NCBI GenBank assembly: GCA_902776645.1
Contig: CACYQT010000029.1
Coordinates: 1 to 64,000 of the forward strand
Direction: 5' to 3'
DNA from: an uncultured bacterium
Lineage (GTDB): Bacteria; Verrucomicrobiota; Lentisphaeria; Oligosphaerales; Oligosphaeraceae
Length of the DNA stretch: 64,000 bases
In this document: piece after piece, positions 26,549 to 35,954 of the stretch
Position numbering within the stretch: position 1 is the stretch's first letter
Layout: every line of letters starts with the position of its first letter
Notes under the pieces: model-generated
Seen by the model: the letters and a program-made list of their open reading frames with translations, nothing else
Database searches by the model: none
What the model was told of the DNA's origin: nothing
Translations under genes and position numbers: made by a program

Positions 26549-29161
26549 ATGAAAAAACTACTGGCCTCTGTCTTAACGTTATTTGTATTTGCTTCCATTC
26601 TTCAGGCGGCCGTCCAACCAGGCGAGAATCTGCTCGTCAACGGCGAGATGAAGGGGAAGGCATTCAATCCGTTTTCGGGCGAACCGGCCAAGACGCCGGA
26701 CAACTGGATCGCGACGGGCGCCTTGGACGGCATCACGTTCTTCGTGGAAGACGAGAAGAACGGGCAGGGCTATATGCAATTCACCCAGAAGGATACGGCG
26801 AAGCCATGGCCGGAGGTCGTCATCAAGCAGGCGGGCGTGAAATTGGTCGAAGGGGAGAAATACCGCCTGTCGGCGATGGTCCGGACGAAGGGCTTTGAAA
26901 GCCCGCATTGCGGTGTCGTCGTCTATGACCGTGGTTGGTATCATGACGTCGGCGTCAGAAAATTTCCAAAGGATTCCGACTGGACGACCGTGTCGGCGGA
27001 CGTCACGATGCTGCCCGTGAACGGCGGCGTTTATACGTTCGCGGTGTTCGCATGCGATTTCAAAGGGACGGTTGAATTCAAGAATCTCAAGCTGGAGGCG
27101 TTGACGGAAAAGGCATTGGCGGAATCGGGCAAGAGCGAAATCGTCAATCTCGCGAGCAAGCCTGTTCTCATTCCGTGGCAGCCGCTTCTCAACCAGATTC
27201 CGCTTCCGGAAAAAGGCCTGTTCGACTGGCTTACGGGGGGGCGTCATCCGCAGATGGATTTCTGGTTCAATGGATTGCTTCCGGACGGCGGCGCATACGG
27301 CGATTTCGACATCCGCTATACCGTCGATGATTGCCCGACGGAAAGCGTTGTGCTGCAGAGCGGTAAGAACACGCTTGTCTTCCATGATGGCGTGAAGGAA
27401 GGCGATTTCAAACTGGCGGTGTCGCTCGTCAATCGCGCAAGCGGAAACGTCGTCTTGAAGCAGGACTACACGGCCACGTTCATCCGCCCGGTGAAGACTT
27501 CCGCGAAGGGCCACAAACGGCTGAACAATCTGGTCGTCGAAATCCTCAACAAGCCGTTGAAACGGAGCGACGCCGAGCAGACCTTCCGTTTCTGCACCGT
27601 GCGGGACGGATGGGTGTTCATCGCCGCGCAGGACGCCGCCGCCGATTCATTGGAAATCACGCTGGACGGCAAGCTGACCGTCATCACCGCCAAAACGCCG
27701 CGGCTTGAGACGTTCCGCGACATTCTCAAAGGCGACCATACGCTCACCGTCAAAGGCGCGAAAAATGGCGGACAGCTCGTCATCCGCTCCATTCCGGAGA
27801 TTTACAATTACAAGCCGTGCTGCAACAGCATGGTGTCCGAAAATCCGCCGTACGACTGGGATTTCCAGAACAAATACGTCCATTACGCCGTCACGACGCA
27901 CAACGACGGCGTTGTGCCCGAAGAACATCAAAAGGAGTTTTTCGACGCGGGCTACAAATGGATCGACAGCATCGGGACGGTCTATATCTCCGCCGACGAT
28001 CTTGTCAAGAGACTGAACGACTGCAAGGGGATGAACGCGCCACAGTATCAAGGAGTCAGCTGCGACGAGCAGTTCTTCGGCAACTACGCCTCCATTCTGC
28101 CGTTTACGGAGGGCATGAAGCGATTCGTCCCGAAAAACGACCATGTGACATACACATGGATTACCGGAAAGCCTTCCGTTCCAGGCGTCGACAATGATTT
28201 TCTGGCCGCCTGCGTCAATACGTGCCATGGGCGTGGACGGCTCATTTCGGAAGTCTATTGCCGCACGCTGCCCACGCTGGAGGAGGCGAAGGCCTATCTG
28301 AACGACGCCATCGTCGAAAGGACGGCCAGTTTCAAAAAGTACTATCCGGACATCATCGACCACTGGGGGCTGATTTTCGGCAATTTTATCCAGATCCCGG
28401 TCATTTCGCTGGCCCACCATCCGAACGTCGATTACAAATATTATCTGGACATGCAGTTCAATCTTTTGGCGAACCATCCGGAATGCAAGGATATGGCGAT
28501 TACAGGTTATTGGGGGACAAGGCATTGCGACTTTGAACTCTATCGCTGGTGCTTCATGCTGACGCACCATTACTGCATAGAAGGCAAGAAGACCATGCTG
28601 TCGGACGAATACGGATTTTCATACTCCCCTGGCCACATCGTCAACGGCGATTTCGTCGATGGCTTGCAGAATTGGCAGGCCGCCGGAAACGTGGCGACAG
28701 GCAAGATGGACGAATATGCGCACAAGAGCCAAGACCGCTGGTCTGCGCCGTGCGGCGTCGGCGACACGTTCGCCATTCTGACGAAGGAAGGCGACGAGAC
28801 GAGTTCCGTTTCACAAATTGCGAAAGGCTTCACGCCCGGTAGATATTACTGTTTGCAATTTGCGGCGGTGGATTACAACGAATTGAAAGCCAACAAGTTC
28901 AATCCGCATCGCATCGGCGTCGATGTCACGCTGGGGGATGGCGCGGAGATCGACGACGCGCAGTCATGGGTGCATGTGGACAAGCGGGAGTGGGGACAGT
29001 ACAAGCATAACAATCATGTGCCGAAATGCAATTTGCACCACGTGGTGTTCAAGGCGACGAAGCCTGAAATTTCAGTGACCATTCATAATGGAAAAGCTGT
29101 CAAAGGCGAAGCTGTCGCCGTGAACTACGTCATGCTGAATCCGTTCTTGACGGAGAAGTAG
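26549..29161 (+). CDS. Large secreted protein with N- and C-terminal carbohydrate-binding-like modules
   Basis: 870 residues with a Sec signal (MKKLLASVLTLFVFASILQA). Residues 25-190 (GENLLVNGEMKG...) and about 700-865 (GHIVNGDFVDGLQNW...) look like CBM_4_9-type beta-sandwiches; the C-terminal one starts after DEYGFSYSP. The central 430-690 region (YTWITGKP, YCRTLPTLEEAKAYL, DHWGLIFGNF) could be a barrel, but the family is not recognised. AAAGGA lies 9 nt before the ATG. By context it probably binds or processes a polysaccharide outside the cytoplasm. Confidence 0.6.
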   Translation: MKKLLASVLTLFVFASILQAAVQPGENLLVNGEMKGKAFNPFSGEPAKTPDNWIATGALDGITFFVEDEKNGQGYMQFTQKDTAKPWPEVVIKQAGVKLVEGEKYRLSAMVRTKGFESPHCGVVVYDRGWYHDVGVRKFPKDSDWTTVSADVTMLPVNGGVYTFAVFACDFKGTVEFKNLKLEALTEKALAESGKSEIVNLASKPVLIPWQPLLNQIPLPEKGLFDWLTGGRHPQMDFWFNGLLPDGGAYGDFDIRYTVDDCPTESVVLQSGKNTLVFHDGVKEGDFKLAVSLVNRASGNVVLKQDYTATFIRPVKTSAKGHKRLNNLVVEILNKPLKRSDAEQTFRFCTVRDGWVFIAAQDAAADSLEITLDGKLTVITAKTPRLETFRDILKGDHTLTVKGAKNGGQLVIRSIPEIYNYKPCCNSMVSENPPYDWDFQNKYVHYAVTTHNDGVVPEEHQKEFFDAGYKWIDSIGTVYISADDLVKRLNDCKGMNAPQYQGVSCDEQFFGNYASILPFTEGMKRFVPKNDHVTYTWITGKPSVPGVDNDFLAACVNTCHGRGRLISEVYCRTLPTLEEAKAYLNDAIVERTASFKKYYPDIIDHWGLIFGNFIQIPVISLAHHPNVDYKYYLDMQFNLLANHPECKDMAITGYWGTRHCDFELYRWCFMLTHHYCIEGKKTMLSDEYGFSYSPGHIVNGDFVDGLQNWQAAGNVATGKMDEYAHKSQDRWSAPCGVGDTFAILTKEGDETSSVSQIAKGFTPGRYYCLQFAAVDYNELKANKFNPHRIGVDVTLGDGAEIDDAQSWVHVDKREWGQYKHNNHVPKCNLHHVVFKATKPEISVTIHNGKAVKGEAVAVNYVMLNPFLTEK

Positions 29162-29207
29162 CAAGGGCGTCCCTCCCTTGACAAGGCCGAGACGGCCTTG
29201 CTACCCC
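29158..29207. terminator. REP-like double hairpin after the CBM protein gene
   Basis: GTAGCAAGGGCGTCCCTCCC and AAGGCCGAGACGGCCTTGCTACC form two adjacent hairpins and begin at the stop codon of the preceding gene. This is a copy of the REP-like family at 16366-16540 and may terminate or stabilise convergent transcripts. Confidence 0.65.
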
Positions 29208-29241
29208 ATGCTGAATTAGTCTTTGATGGCGAAATAATTGT

Positions 29242-29649
29242 TTACGGTTGTGTTTTGACCCAGTTTGCCAGTTTTAGATTATGAATACGGGAAAAATGGG
29301 CGGTATTGTTTGTTACGAGAATATCATTTTCTGCGATAGCGGAAGCAGCAATCATCATATCCATGGAACCAATCAGGTTGCCTTGCATCTCAAGTGCATT
29401 CCTTAACTGTGCATACACTATTGCTGCTTCAGCATTCCATCCGATGCATTGAACTGATTTGCAGAATACTTGGACTTTTCCAATCAAAAGAAGGTTATTT
29501 CGCTTCATGGCCCCATATTGCAATTCCGCTACGGTTATGGCGGAAATACATACATTTGGGAACGATGCGACAAATGCATCCGTGACTTCTGGATGATCTC
29601 CACGAATAAGGTAAGAGGAGATATCCGTGTCAAGCATGTAGCGGTTCAT
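29242..29649 (-). CDS. vapC: VapC-type PIN-domain toxin
   Basis: A 135-residue PIN-domain endoribonuclease. The acidic active-site residues are visible in MLDTDISSYL, AELQYG and SMDMMIAASAI followed by ILVTNNTAHF. VapC toxins cleave tRNA or rRNA when freed from VapB. The ATG overlaps the vapB stop codon by one base (TAATG), indicating translational coupling. Confidence 0.9.
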   Translation of the reverse strand: MNRYMLDTDISSYLIRGDHPEVTDAFVASFPNVCISAITVAELQYGAMKRNNLLLIGKVQVFCKSVQCIGWNAEAAIVYAQLRNALEMQGNLIGSMDMMIAASAIAENDILVTNNTAHFSRIHNLKLANWVKTQP

Positions 29650-29882
29650 TAGAAAAGATTCCTTTCTTGAATCTTCTGCATGTCTTCACGGTCGATTTGG
29701 AAATCAGGGAATGCAGGCATTTCAAGAAAAGCCTGCAAAGCAGCCTTCCTGTCGGAAATCGGAGACAGGATGATACTGTTGCCTTGACGTCTGATTTCCA
29801 CTTCGTCTGTATTGAATCTGTATTTTTTGGGGATACGGACGGCTTGTGAACGCCCTGTCATGAATATTTTGGCTGTTTCCAT
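29649..29882 (-). CDS. vapB: VapB-type antitoxin (AbrB/SpoVT fold)
   Basis: 77 residues; the N-terminal TAKIFMTGRSQAVRIPKKYRF is the swapped-hairpin DNA-binding domain of VapB/MazE antitoxins, and the C-terminal tail (FPDFQIDREDMQKI) would mask the VapC active site. GAGAGG lies about 6 nt before the ATG. It is expected to repress its own operon through the palindrome upstream. Confidence 0.9.
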   Translation of the reverse strand: METAKIFMTGRSQAVRIPKKYRFNTDEVEIRRQGNSIILSPISDRKAALQAFLEMPAFPDFQIDREDMQKIQERNLF

Positions 29883-29913
29883 GTTTGCACCTCTCTTTTT
29901 CAGACATTTTAAC

Positions 29914-29935
29914 GATATCTACTATAATAGATATC
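29914..29935 (-). promoter_or_regulatory. vapBC operator and -10 region
   Basis: A 22-bp near-perfect palindrome (arms GATATCTA / TAGATATC) lies about 32 bp upstream of vapB and includes TATTAT on the minus strand as a likely -10. This is the usual layout for autoregulated vapBC operons. Confidence 0.6.
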
Positions 29936-30015
29936 ATAAATGTGAAAAATCAAGAAAATTCTTGTCGTGCAAATCATTTTGGGAGTTGCAGGGGTGATTT
30001 CCCAAAAAACGGCAA

Positions 30016-30051
30016 GACGGCGTCGTCACCGTCAACGGTGACGACGCCGTC
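30016..30051. terminator. Strong hairpin after thiH
   Basis: Perfect 17-bp inverted repeat (GACGGCGTCGTCACCGT and its complement) with a 2-nt centre, flanked by GCTAC as in the REP-like family. It lies 8 nt beyond the thiH stop on the minus strand and between convergently arranged vapBC regulatory DNA and thiH. Confidence 0.7.
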
Positions 30052-30058
30052 GCTACAT

Positions 30059-31318
30059 TCACAAATACAAATAATCATTCAGCACGGGCTGGAGGCCGCC
30101 GTTCTGCATGTCGCGGTACATCGTCTTGATGCTGCGGCCGTCCTGTATTTCGAACTGTTCGTCGCCCGTGTCCTTTTCCTCCGTGCCCGTATATTTCGCC
30201 TCGTGGTCGCCGATGCCTGTGGAGACGCCGGCGGAAATCTTTGTCGCGCAGATTTTTGCGATGCCGTTACGGAATGTGGCGGATTCGCGGCTGGAGACCG
30301 TGATGCCGACGAACGGCAGGAAAATACGATAGGCGCAGAGAATCTGGCAGAGCTCGCGTTCACCGACGTCACGCGGGTTGATGCGGCCGTTGTTGACAAT
30401 CGGGCGGAGGCGCGGGCAGCTGAGGCTGAGTTCCGCATGCGGATATTTGCGGTTGATCAGATAGACGTGGTATGCGGAGGCGAAAGCGTCTCTATGCCAG
30501 TCGCTTAGACCAAGCAGGGCGGAAAATCCCGCGCCGCGCATGCCACCCATGAGGGCGCGTTCCTGCGCGTCGAAACGATAGGGCCAGACGCGTTTGTGGC
30601 CGAGCAGATGGAGCTGTTCATATTTGACGCGGTCGTAGGTCTCCTGAAAGACGGTGACGTAGTCGCAGCCGCATTCGTGGAGAAATTTGTATTCGTCGAC
30701 GTTCAGCGGGTAGATCTCCACGCCGATGTTGCGGAAGTACTTGCGGGCGGTCTTGATGGCGTCGCCGATGTAGGGGACGTCGGACTGCAGGCGGCTTTCG
30801 CCCGTGAGGATGAGAACTTCCTCCATGCCGGAATCGGCGATGACCTTCATCTCGTGTTCGATTTCGGCAGGATTAAGCTTGCGTCGCGCGATGTTGTTGT
30901 AGCAGTTGAAGCCGCAATAGACGCAGTAATTCTGGCAGTAGTTGGCGATATAGAGCGGCGTGAAAAGATAGACGGTGTTGCCGAAATGGCGCTGCGTCTC
31001 CAGTTCGGCGCGGCGGGCCATTTTTTCCAGATACGGCGCGGCGGCGGGGGAGAGCAGGGCCTGGAAATCGGTGACGGTGCAGCGGTCGCTGGCGAGTGCG
31101 CGGCGGACGTCCGCATCCGTATAGGCTTCGGGCTGATAGGCGTCCATCGCGGCGATGACGCGATCTTTGATGTCTGATTCAAGAACTTGCTGGCCAGGAA
31201 GATAGGCCATGATATCCGTTCGGCTGGACGGATCGTTTTCCAGACGGTGCTTCCGTTCGAGGGCGGCTGGCGGCAGCTGGTCGCTGTCGATGAAATAGAT
31301 TTGGTTTTCTTCGTTCAT
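30059..31318 (-). CDS. thiH: 2-iminoacetate synthase ThiH
   Basis: A 419-residue radical SAM enzyme that cleaves tyrosine to dehydroglycine for the thiazole ring of thiamine. The cluster motif is in NYCQNYCVYCGFNC (C-x3-C-x2-C), and GESRLQSDVPYIGDAI and LSLSCPRLRP are typical of ThiH. Last gene of thiSFGH, 12 nt after thiG. Use of ThiH rather than ThiO fits an anaerobe. Confidence 0.92.
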   Translation of the reverse strand: MNEENQIYFIDSDQLPPAALERKHRLENDPSSRTDIMAYLPGQQVLESDIKDRVIAAMDAYQPEAYTDADVRRALASDRCTVTDFQALLSPAAAPYLEKMARRAELETQRHFGNTVYLFTPLYIANYCQNYCVYCGFNCYNNIARRKLNPAEIEHEMKVIADSGMEEVLILTGESRLQSDVPYIGDAIKTARKYFRNIGVEIYPLNVDEYKFLHECGCDYVTVFQETYDRVKYEQLHLLGHKRVWPYRFDAQERALMGGMRGAGFSALLGLSDWHRDAFASAYHVYLINRKYPHAELSLSCPRLRPIVNNGRINPRDVGERELCQILCAYRIFLPFVGITVSSRESATFRNGIAKICATKISAGVSTGIGDHEAKYTGTEEKDTGDEQFEIQDGRSIKTMYRDMQNGGLQPVLNDYLYL

Positions 31319-31330
31319 GATGACCGCTCC

Positions 31331-32095
<765 letters not shown>

Positions 32096-32107
32096 GGTTG
32101 TAATCTC

Positions 32108-32728
32108 CTATTGTAGAATGAGTTGAAGTACTTGATTGGCTTGATGGCCCGCGCAGACGGCGACGCGCGGGGCCATGAGGCCCGTCATGCCGCCGGCCGC
32201 CGTTTCTCCGTCGCCGCAGACGTAGAGCCGACGCATCGGATGGGTGGTGCGGATGTCGTTGGCGTCGCCGTAGCCCGCCATGCCGACGCCGCTGACAATG
32301 ATCGTTTGCGGGCATTCCGCCAGCAGTGTCCGCACGAGCATGGCCTTGTTTTCGGGGCGGTCGAACGCCTCGCAGACGATGGGCCAGCCGCGAAAGATTT
32401 CTGCGGCGTTCTCCGGCGTGACGGTGACGCAGACGGTTTCAATGTCCAGATAGGGATTGATGTCGGCGAGAATGTCGCGGACGGCATCCGTTTTGAACCG
32501 CCCAAGATGCGGAATGCCATACATTTGGCGGTTGAGATTCGTCACGTCGACTTTGTCGAAATCGACCAGTTTCAGGTGGCCGACGCCGCTTCGCGCGAGC
32601 ATGACGGCGATGTTCGAGCCAAGACCTCCAAGCCCCGCGACGGCGACGCGGGCCGCCTGCAGCTTCGCTTTGATTTCGGGCGCGAAACGCGCGTCGAACG
32701 CGCGGTCGAGTTCGCTTTTGCCGATCAT
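32108..32728 (-). CDS. thiF: Sulfur-carrier adenylyltransferase ThiF
   Basis: 206 residues, the short ThiF form of anaerobes. VAGLGGLGSNIAVMLARSG is the ATP-binding glycine-rich loop, LVDFDKVDVTNLNRQMY the E1-like signature with the conserved Asp and Arg. It adenylates the C-terminal Gly-Gly of ThiS. Starts 2 nt after the thiS stop. Confidence 0.9.
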   Translation of the reverse strand: MIGKSELDRAFDARFAPEIKAKLQAARVAVAGLGGLGSNIAVMLARSGVGHLKLVDFDKVDVTNLNRQMYGIPHLGRFKTDAVRDILADINPYLDIETVCVTVTPENAAEIFRGWPIVCEAFDRPENKAMLVRTLLAECPQTIIVSGVGMAGYGDANDIRTTHPMRRLYVCGDGETAAGGMTGLMAPRVAVCAGHQANQVLQLILQ

Positions 32729-32730
32729 GG

Positions 32731-32925
32731 TCAGCCCCCTTGGACGAACCGCACGATTTCCAGCGAATCGCCGTCTTTGAGAATGGTTTTCTCAAAGTCC
32801 TTCAATGGAACGATTTCCAGATTCAGCTCGACTGCGACGCGTTTCGTGTCGAAGCCTGCCTCCTGGAGGTACGCCGCGAGGCTCTTGCCTGCGGCATCGA
32901 TCTTTTCTCCGTTGATTGTCAGCAT
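32731..32925 (-). CDS. thiS: Sulfur carrier protein ThiS
   Basis: 64 residues from the ATG at 32925 (MLTINGEKIDAAGK), a ubiquitin-like beta-grasp protein ending in the required Gly-Gly (FVQGG). AGGAGG lies 6 nt upstream; the open frame extends 8 codons farther into the structured leader, which is not the start. First gene of the thiSFGH operon. Confidence 0.92.
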   Translation of the reverse strand: MLTINGEKIDAAGKSLAAYLQEAGFDTKRVAVELNLEIVPLKDFEKTILKDGDSLEIVRFVQGG

Positions 32926-32948
32926 GATATGCCTCCTGAAAAAGCGCA

Positions 32949-33004
32949 AAAGCCGCCACGAAAGAAATCATACCCGTGGTGGTATGCCCCTTCGCAACGG
33001 CTTT
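32949..33004 (-). promoter_or_regulatory. Structured 5' leader of thiSFGH (not a TPP riboswitch)
   Basis: In the transcript, AAAGCCGUUGCGAA pairs along 14 bp with UUCGUGGCGGCUUU (arms 32991-33004 and 32949-32962), enclosing a 6-bp hairpin CAUACC/GGUAUG with loop ACCACG. A U-rich stretch and the thiS ribosome binding site follow at once. None of the conserved TPP riboswitch sequences is present. A thiS-associated cis-regulatory RNA motif has been reported from metagenomes; from memory this could be a member, but it has not been compared with its model. Termination or initiation control are both possible. Confidence 0.55.
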
Positions 33005-33034
33005 CGTTGGTCAATTAAAATGTAAACAATAAAT

Positions 33035-33063
33035 AATATAACCGTGAAAGATGTTTTGTCCAA
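33035..33063 (-). promoter_or_regulatory. Promoter of thiSFGH
   Basis: On the minus strand TTGGAC (33063-33058), 17 bp, TATATT (33040-33035). Transcription would begin near 33028, giving a leader of about 100 nt that contains the long hairpin. Confidence 0.6.
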
Positions 33064-33164
33064 GAATGGCTGGAAAAACATCGTTCGCATAACGCAAAAA
33101 ATCAATGGCGGTATATAGTAGATTGTTGTCAAAGAATTGTTTTAACGCATAGAAGGCATTGGAA

Positions 33165-33932
33165 ATGAGACTGAAACTGATTGCATGCAAGGCGTTGTAC
33201 AGGGAATTGGCGTATGTGACGGCTTTCTCGGAGAATATCGTCGATATGACATGGGTGCGGCAAGGCCTGCACGAACGGCCCGAACAGCTCCGCGAAGCGT
33301 TGCAGAAGGAAATCGACGCCGTGGAATCGGGCACGGATACCCATACCAACAGAATCTGCGCAAGAGGCGAAGGAAGCGGCGTCGCGGATGATTTCGACGC
33401 CATTCTGCTGGGCTACGGACTTTGCTCCAATGCCGTAACGGGAATCTGCGCGCACAAGCATCGGCTGGTCATTCCGAAGGCCCATGACTGCATCACGTTC
33501 TTCTTGGGAAGCAAGGAGAAATACGCCTCCTATTTCCAATCCATACCCGGATGTTATTGGTTTACAGCGAGTTGGATTGAAAACACGAACATGCCCGGCG
33601 AAGAGAGCTGGAAACGGATGACGCAGGTGTTCAAGGAGAAAGGATACGACGACGAGACGATCGAATATCTTTTGACGGAGTCCGGCGGCCTGAACAACTA
33701 CAGCAACATCGGCTATATCCGCATGCCTTTCCTGGACAGGCCTTTATATCGAAAAGTATCAGAAGACGCCGCCAAGTTCTTCAAATGGAATTTCCATGAA
33801 ATCGAAGGGAGCTTGTCGCTGCTGGAGCGTTTCGTCGCGGGCGACTGGGATGAAAAGGACTTTCTCGTATTGGAGCCTGGCGAGACCGCCGCGCAGTCGT
33901 ATGACGACAATATCATCAAGAAGGCGGAGTAG
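33165..33932 (+). CDS. DUF1638 family protein
   Basis: 255 residues. MRLKLIACKALYRELAY at the start and LLGYGLCSNAVTGI followed by IPKAHDCITFFLGSKEKY are hallmarks of DUF1638, a family of anaerobes often found near corrinoid-dependent methyltransferases and of undefined function. The two Cys residues (GLC, HDC) and the His are conserved in the family and might bind metal. The ATG at 33165 has GAAGG 8 nt upstream; the TTG at 33159 is too close to it. No methyltransferase lies nearby here. Confidence 0.75.
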   Translation: MRLKLIACKALYRELAYVTAFSENIVDMTWVRQGLHERPEQLREALQKEIDAVESGTDTHTNRICARGEGSGVADDFDAILLGYGLCSNAVTGICAHKHRLVIPKAHDCITFFLGSKEKYASYFQSIPGCYWFTASWIENTNMPGEESWKRMTQVFKEKGYDDETIEYLLTESGGLNNYSNIGYIRMPFLDRPLYRKVSEDAAKFFKWNFHEIEGSLSLLERFVAGDWDEKDFLVLEPGETAAQSYDDNIIKKAE

Positions 33933-33954
33933 AGACGTGATACATGGTCACTTA

Positions 33955-34100
33955 CTTTAAAGCCGCGTAGCGGCGGAGGACCAGAGCCGTGGGTGCAGTG
34001 CGCATCGCGTACGTAGCAACCTGCAAGTCATCGCCTTTCCTGTAAAATCATAGAAAGTCATAGCAAATCATAAAAAGTCATCAGAAGTCATAAAATATAT
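33955..34100. repeat. Intergenic repeats (CGCGTAGCGG type and AAGTCAT type)
   Basis: AGCCGCGTAGCGG...AGCCGTGGGTGC is one degenerate member of the family clustered at 35590-35935 and 53915-54125. It is followed by five spaced copies of AGTCATAR/AATCATAR (34026-34090). No gene is seen between the DUF1638 gene and 34220. Confidence 0.65.
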
Positions 34101-34219
34101 CAAAATAAATATTTTTAATGGATATTTATTGACTTCTGCCGTTGCCGTGCTATGTTGTGTCGTTGCCAGAAGGCTTCAAGGCCGGGAGAAAGGACGGCAC
34201 ACTAACGGAACATACGGCT

Positions 34220-35180
34220 ATGGAACAAGACACGAAACTGCAATTCAGCTCCCTGGGGCACAATCTGCTGGGCGGGAAGGACGACCCGAACGGGGACCCG
34301 CTCATCAAGAGGATATTCAGCAACCGGGAGGTCCTCGCCTGGCTGCTCGTCCATTTTATCGATGAATACAAGGAACTTACCGTCCAGGAGGTCATGGAGA
34401 AATACCTTCCTCATGCACGGCTGGACATCGGCAGGATACCCGTCCATCCAGGGGAGGCGCCGCCGGAGAGCGTCCCGACGGGCAACGTGGAGGACAAACA
34501 GCTGGCGGAGGGGACGACCGTGTTCGACGTCGTCCTCCTGCTGCCCTCCCCGAACAAACCGGACAGGTCGATCGGCGTCGTCATCAACATAGAAGTCCAG
34601 AAAAATGACTCGCCTGGCTATCCAATTGAATCGCGCATGGTATATTATCTATGCCGTACGGTATCTTTGCAGCATGGCGTCACATTCGCGAAGAGCGACT
34701 ACGGGGGCATCTGCAAATGCTATTCGCTGTGGTTCTGCCCGGAGCTGGACAAAGGCGAGGCGCCGTCCATCGACCGCTTCTTCATCAAGGGGGAGCGCGT
34801 GTTCGGCAAAGGCGATGCTCGAAGGCTGCACGGTCCGTTTCAACGACGACCCGACGTACCCAGTGAACGAAGTGATCCGCTATCTGCAATTACTGTTGAC
34901 AGACATCGCTCCGCCGCTGGAGCGGCTCGACGAGCTTCATGAAAAATATGGTTTAAGCAAGACACGGGAGGCAGAAGACATGTGCAATTATTCGGAGTAT
35001 TTGAAACAGAAAGCGAAAGAGGAAGCGAAAGAGGAAGAAAAACTCGAAATGCTGGAACAATTGGAGGCAGACCATTTCAGTGACAAGCAAATTATGAGAC
35101 TGTTACGAGTCGATGCCGAACACTTAAAGTCTTTGCGTGAGAAGCTTCAGGAGAAGCGTGCCGCCGTCATGGCTGATTAA
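34220..35180 (+). pseudogene. Frameshifted Rpn/PD-(D/E)xK nuclease-family protein
   Basis: The first part (from the ATG at 34220, LQFSSLGHNLLGGKDDPNGD, FDVVLLLPS, VVINIEVQKND) matches the Rpn/YhgA-like PD-(D/E)xK nuclease family often annotated as transposase-related; the Asp of FDVV and Glu of NIEVQ fit the core. Near 34805-34830 the reading frame shifts by one base; the continuation (MLEGCTVRFNDD, LHEKYGLSKTREAEDMCNYS) lies in another frame and ends at 35180. As sequenced the protein is broken; the base change is real or an assembly error. Confidence 0.65.
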
Positions 35181-35455
35181 TGGCTTGCGAAAAACTGGGA
35201 GGTTCCGCTTCTTTGGGACCGCTTCATGAAAAATATGGTTTAAGCAAGACACGGGAGGCAGAAGACATGTGCAATTATTCGGAGTATTTAATGAAAAAGG
35301 CAGAAGAGAGAAAAAATCTTGAGTTCCTTGAGGAATTGGAGGCAGAACATTTCAGTGACAAGCAAATTATGAGACTGTTGCGAGTTGATGCTGAACACTT
35401 GAAGTCTTTGCGTGAGATGCTTCGGGAGAAACGTGCCGCCGTCATGGCCGATTGA
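35180..35455 (+). pseudogene. Tandem duplicate of the nuclease C-terminal tail
   Basis: The tail of the preceding gene is repeated: bases from 34934 and from 35221 run almost identically through LHEKYGLSKTREAEDMCNYS, and both copies end with SDKQIMRLLRVDAEHLKSL and RAAVMAD. The copy lacks the catalytic domain. The middle differs (KQKAKEEAKEEEKLEMLEQ versus MKKAEERKNLEFLEE), so the copies have diverged. It may still be translated from the ATG at 35180. Confidence 0.6.
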
Positions 35456-35534
35456 TGACTGGGGATGTATTATGCTTTTTGTATTGAAAAAGACTCTCCC
35501 GTCACAAACAGTATAACCCGCTTGAATACGGGTA

Positions 35535-35935
35535 CTTAATTATGAATTATGCATTATGAATTATGCATTGAAAAACGCCCTCAGGGTGTGACTATTCGTA
35601 GCCGTGGGCCAGCGACGTAAGGAGCGCAGCCCACGGAAGATGCAACAGAAGATGGTGCCCGTCAGGGTGCGACAACAGCCGCCAACGGCGAAAGGATCCC
35701 AGCCGTGGGTGCAACCCACATGAATCGCGTAGCGATGGCAGGATCCCAGCCGTGGGTGAAGTGGACGCCAAAGGCGTGCACGAAACCCACGGATGCATGG
35801 AATTTATATCAGAACCGCGTCGCGGTGGCAGGATCCCAACTGTGGGTGCAACCCACGTTTTTTCGCCCACAAGACGACACACCGTCGCGTAGCCTGCGGT
35901 TAACGACCTCCTCATATAGCGCCCGTAAGGGCGCC
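35535..35935. repeat. Heptamer remnant and CGCGTAGCGG/CCGTGGGT repeat cluster
   Basis: Four AATTATG/AATTCAT-type heptamers (35540-35570) are followed by at least four modules joining GCAGGATCCCARCCGTGGGT, AACCCACGG and AATCGCGTAGCGATGG or ACCGCGTCGCGGTGG. Each module can form small hairpins (CCGTGGGT/ACCCACGG). Open frames across it are repeat translations only. This is the whole gap before the Res gene. Confidence 0.8.
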
Positions 35936-35954
35936 ACTCTTTATATCAATTTGT

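Noticed and set aside
32926-33030. TPP riboswitch before thiS
   Set aside because: The conserved CUGAGA and GAACCUGAUC-type sequences are absent; only an unrelated hairpin is present.
35592-35915. A 107-codon minus-strand frame before the Res gene
   Set aside because: It consists only of translated CCGTGGGT/CGCGTAGCGG repeats.
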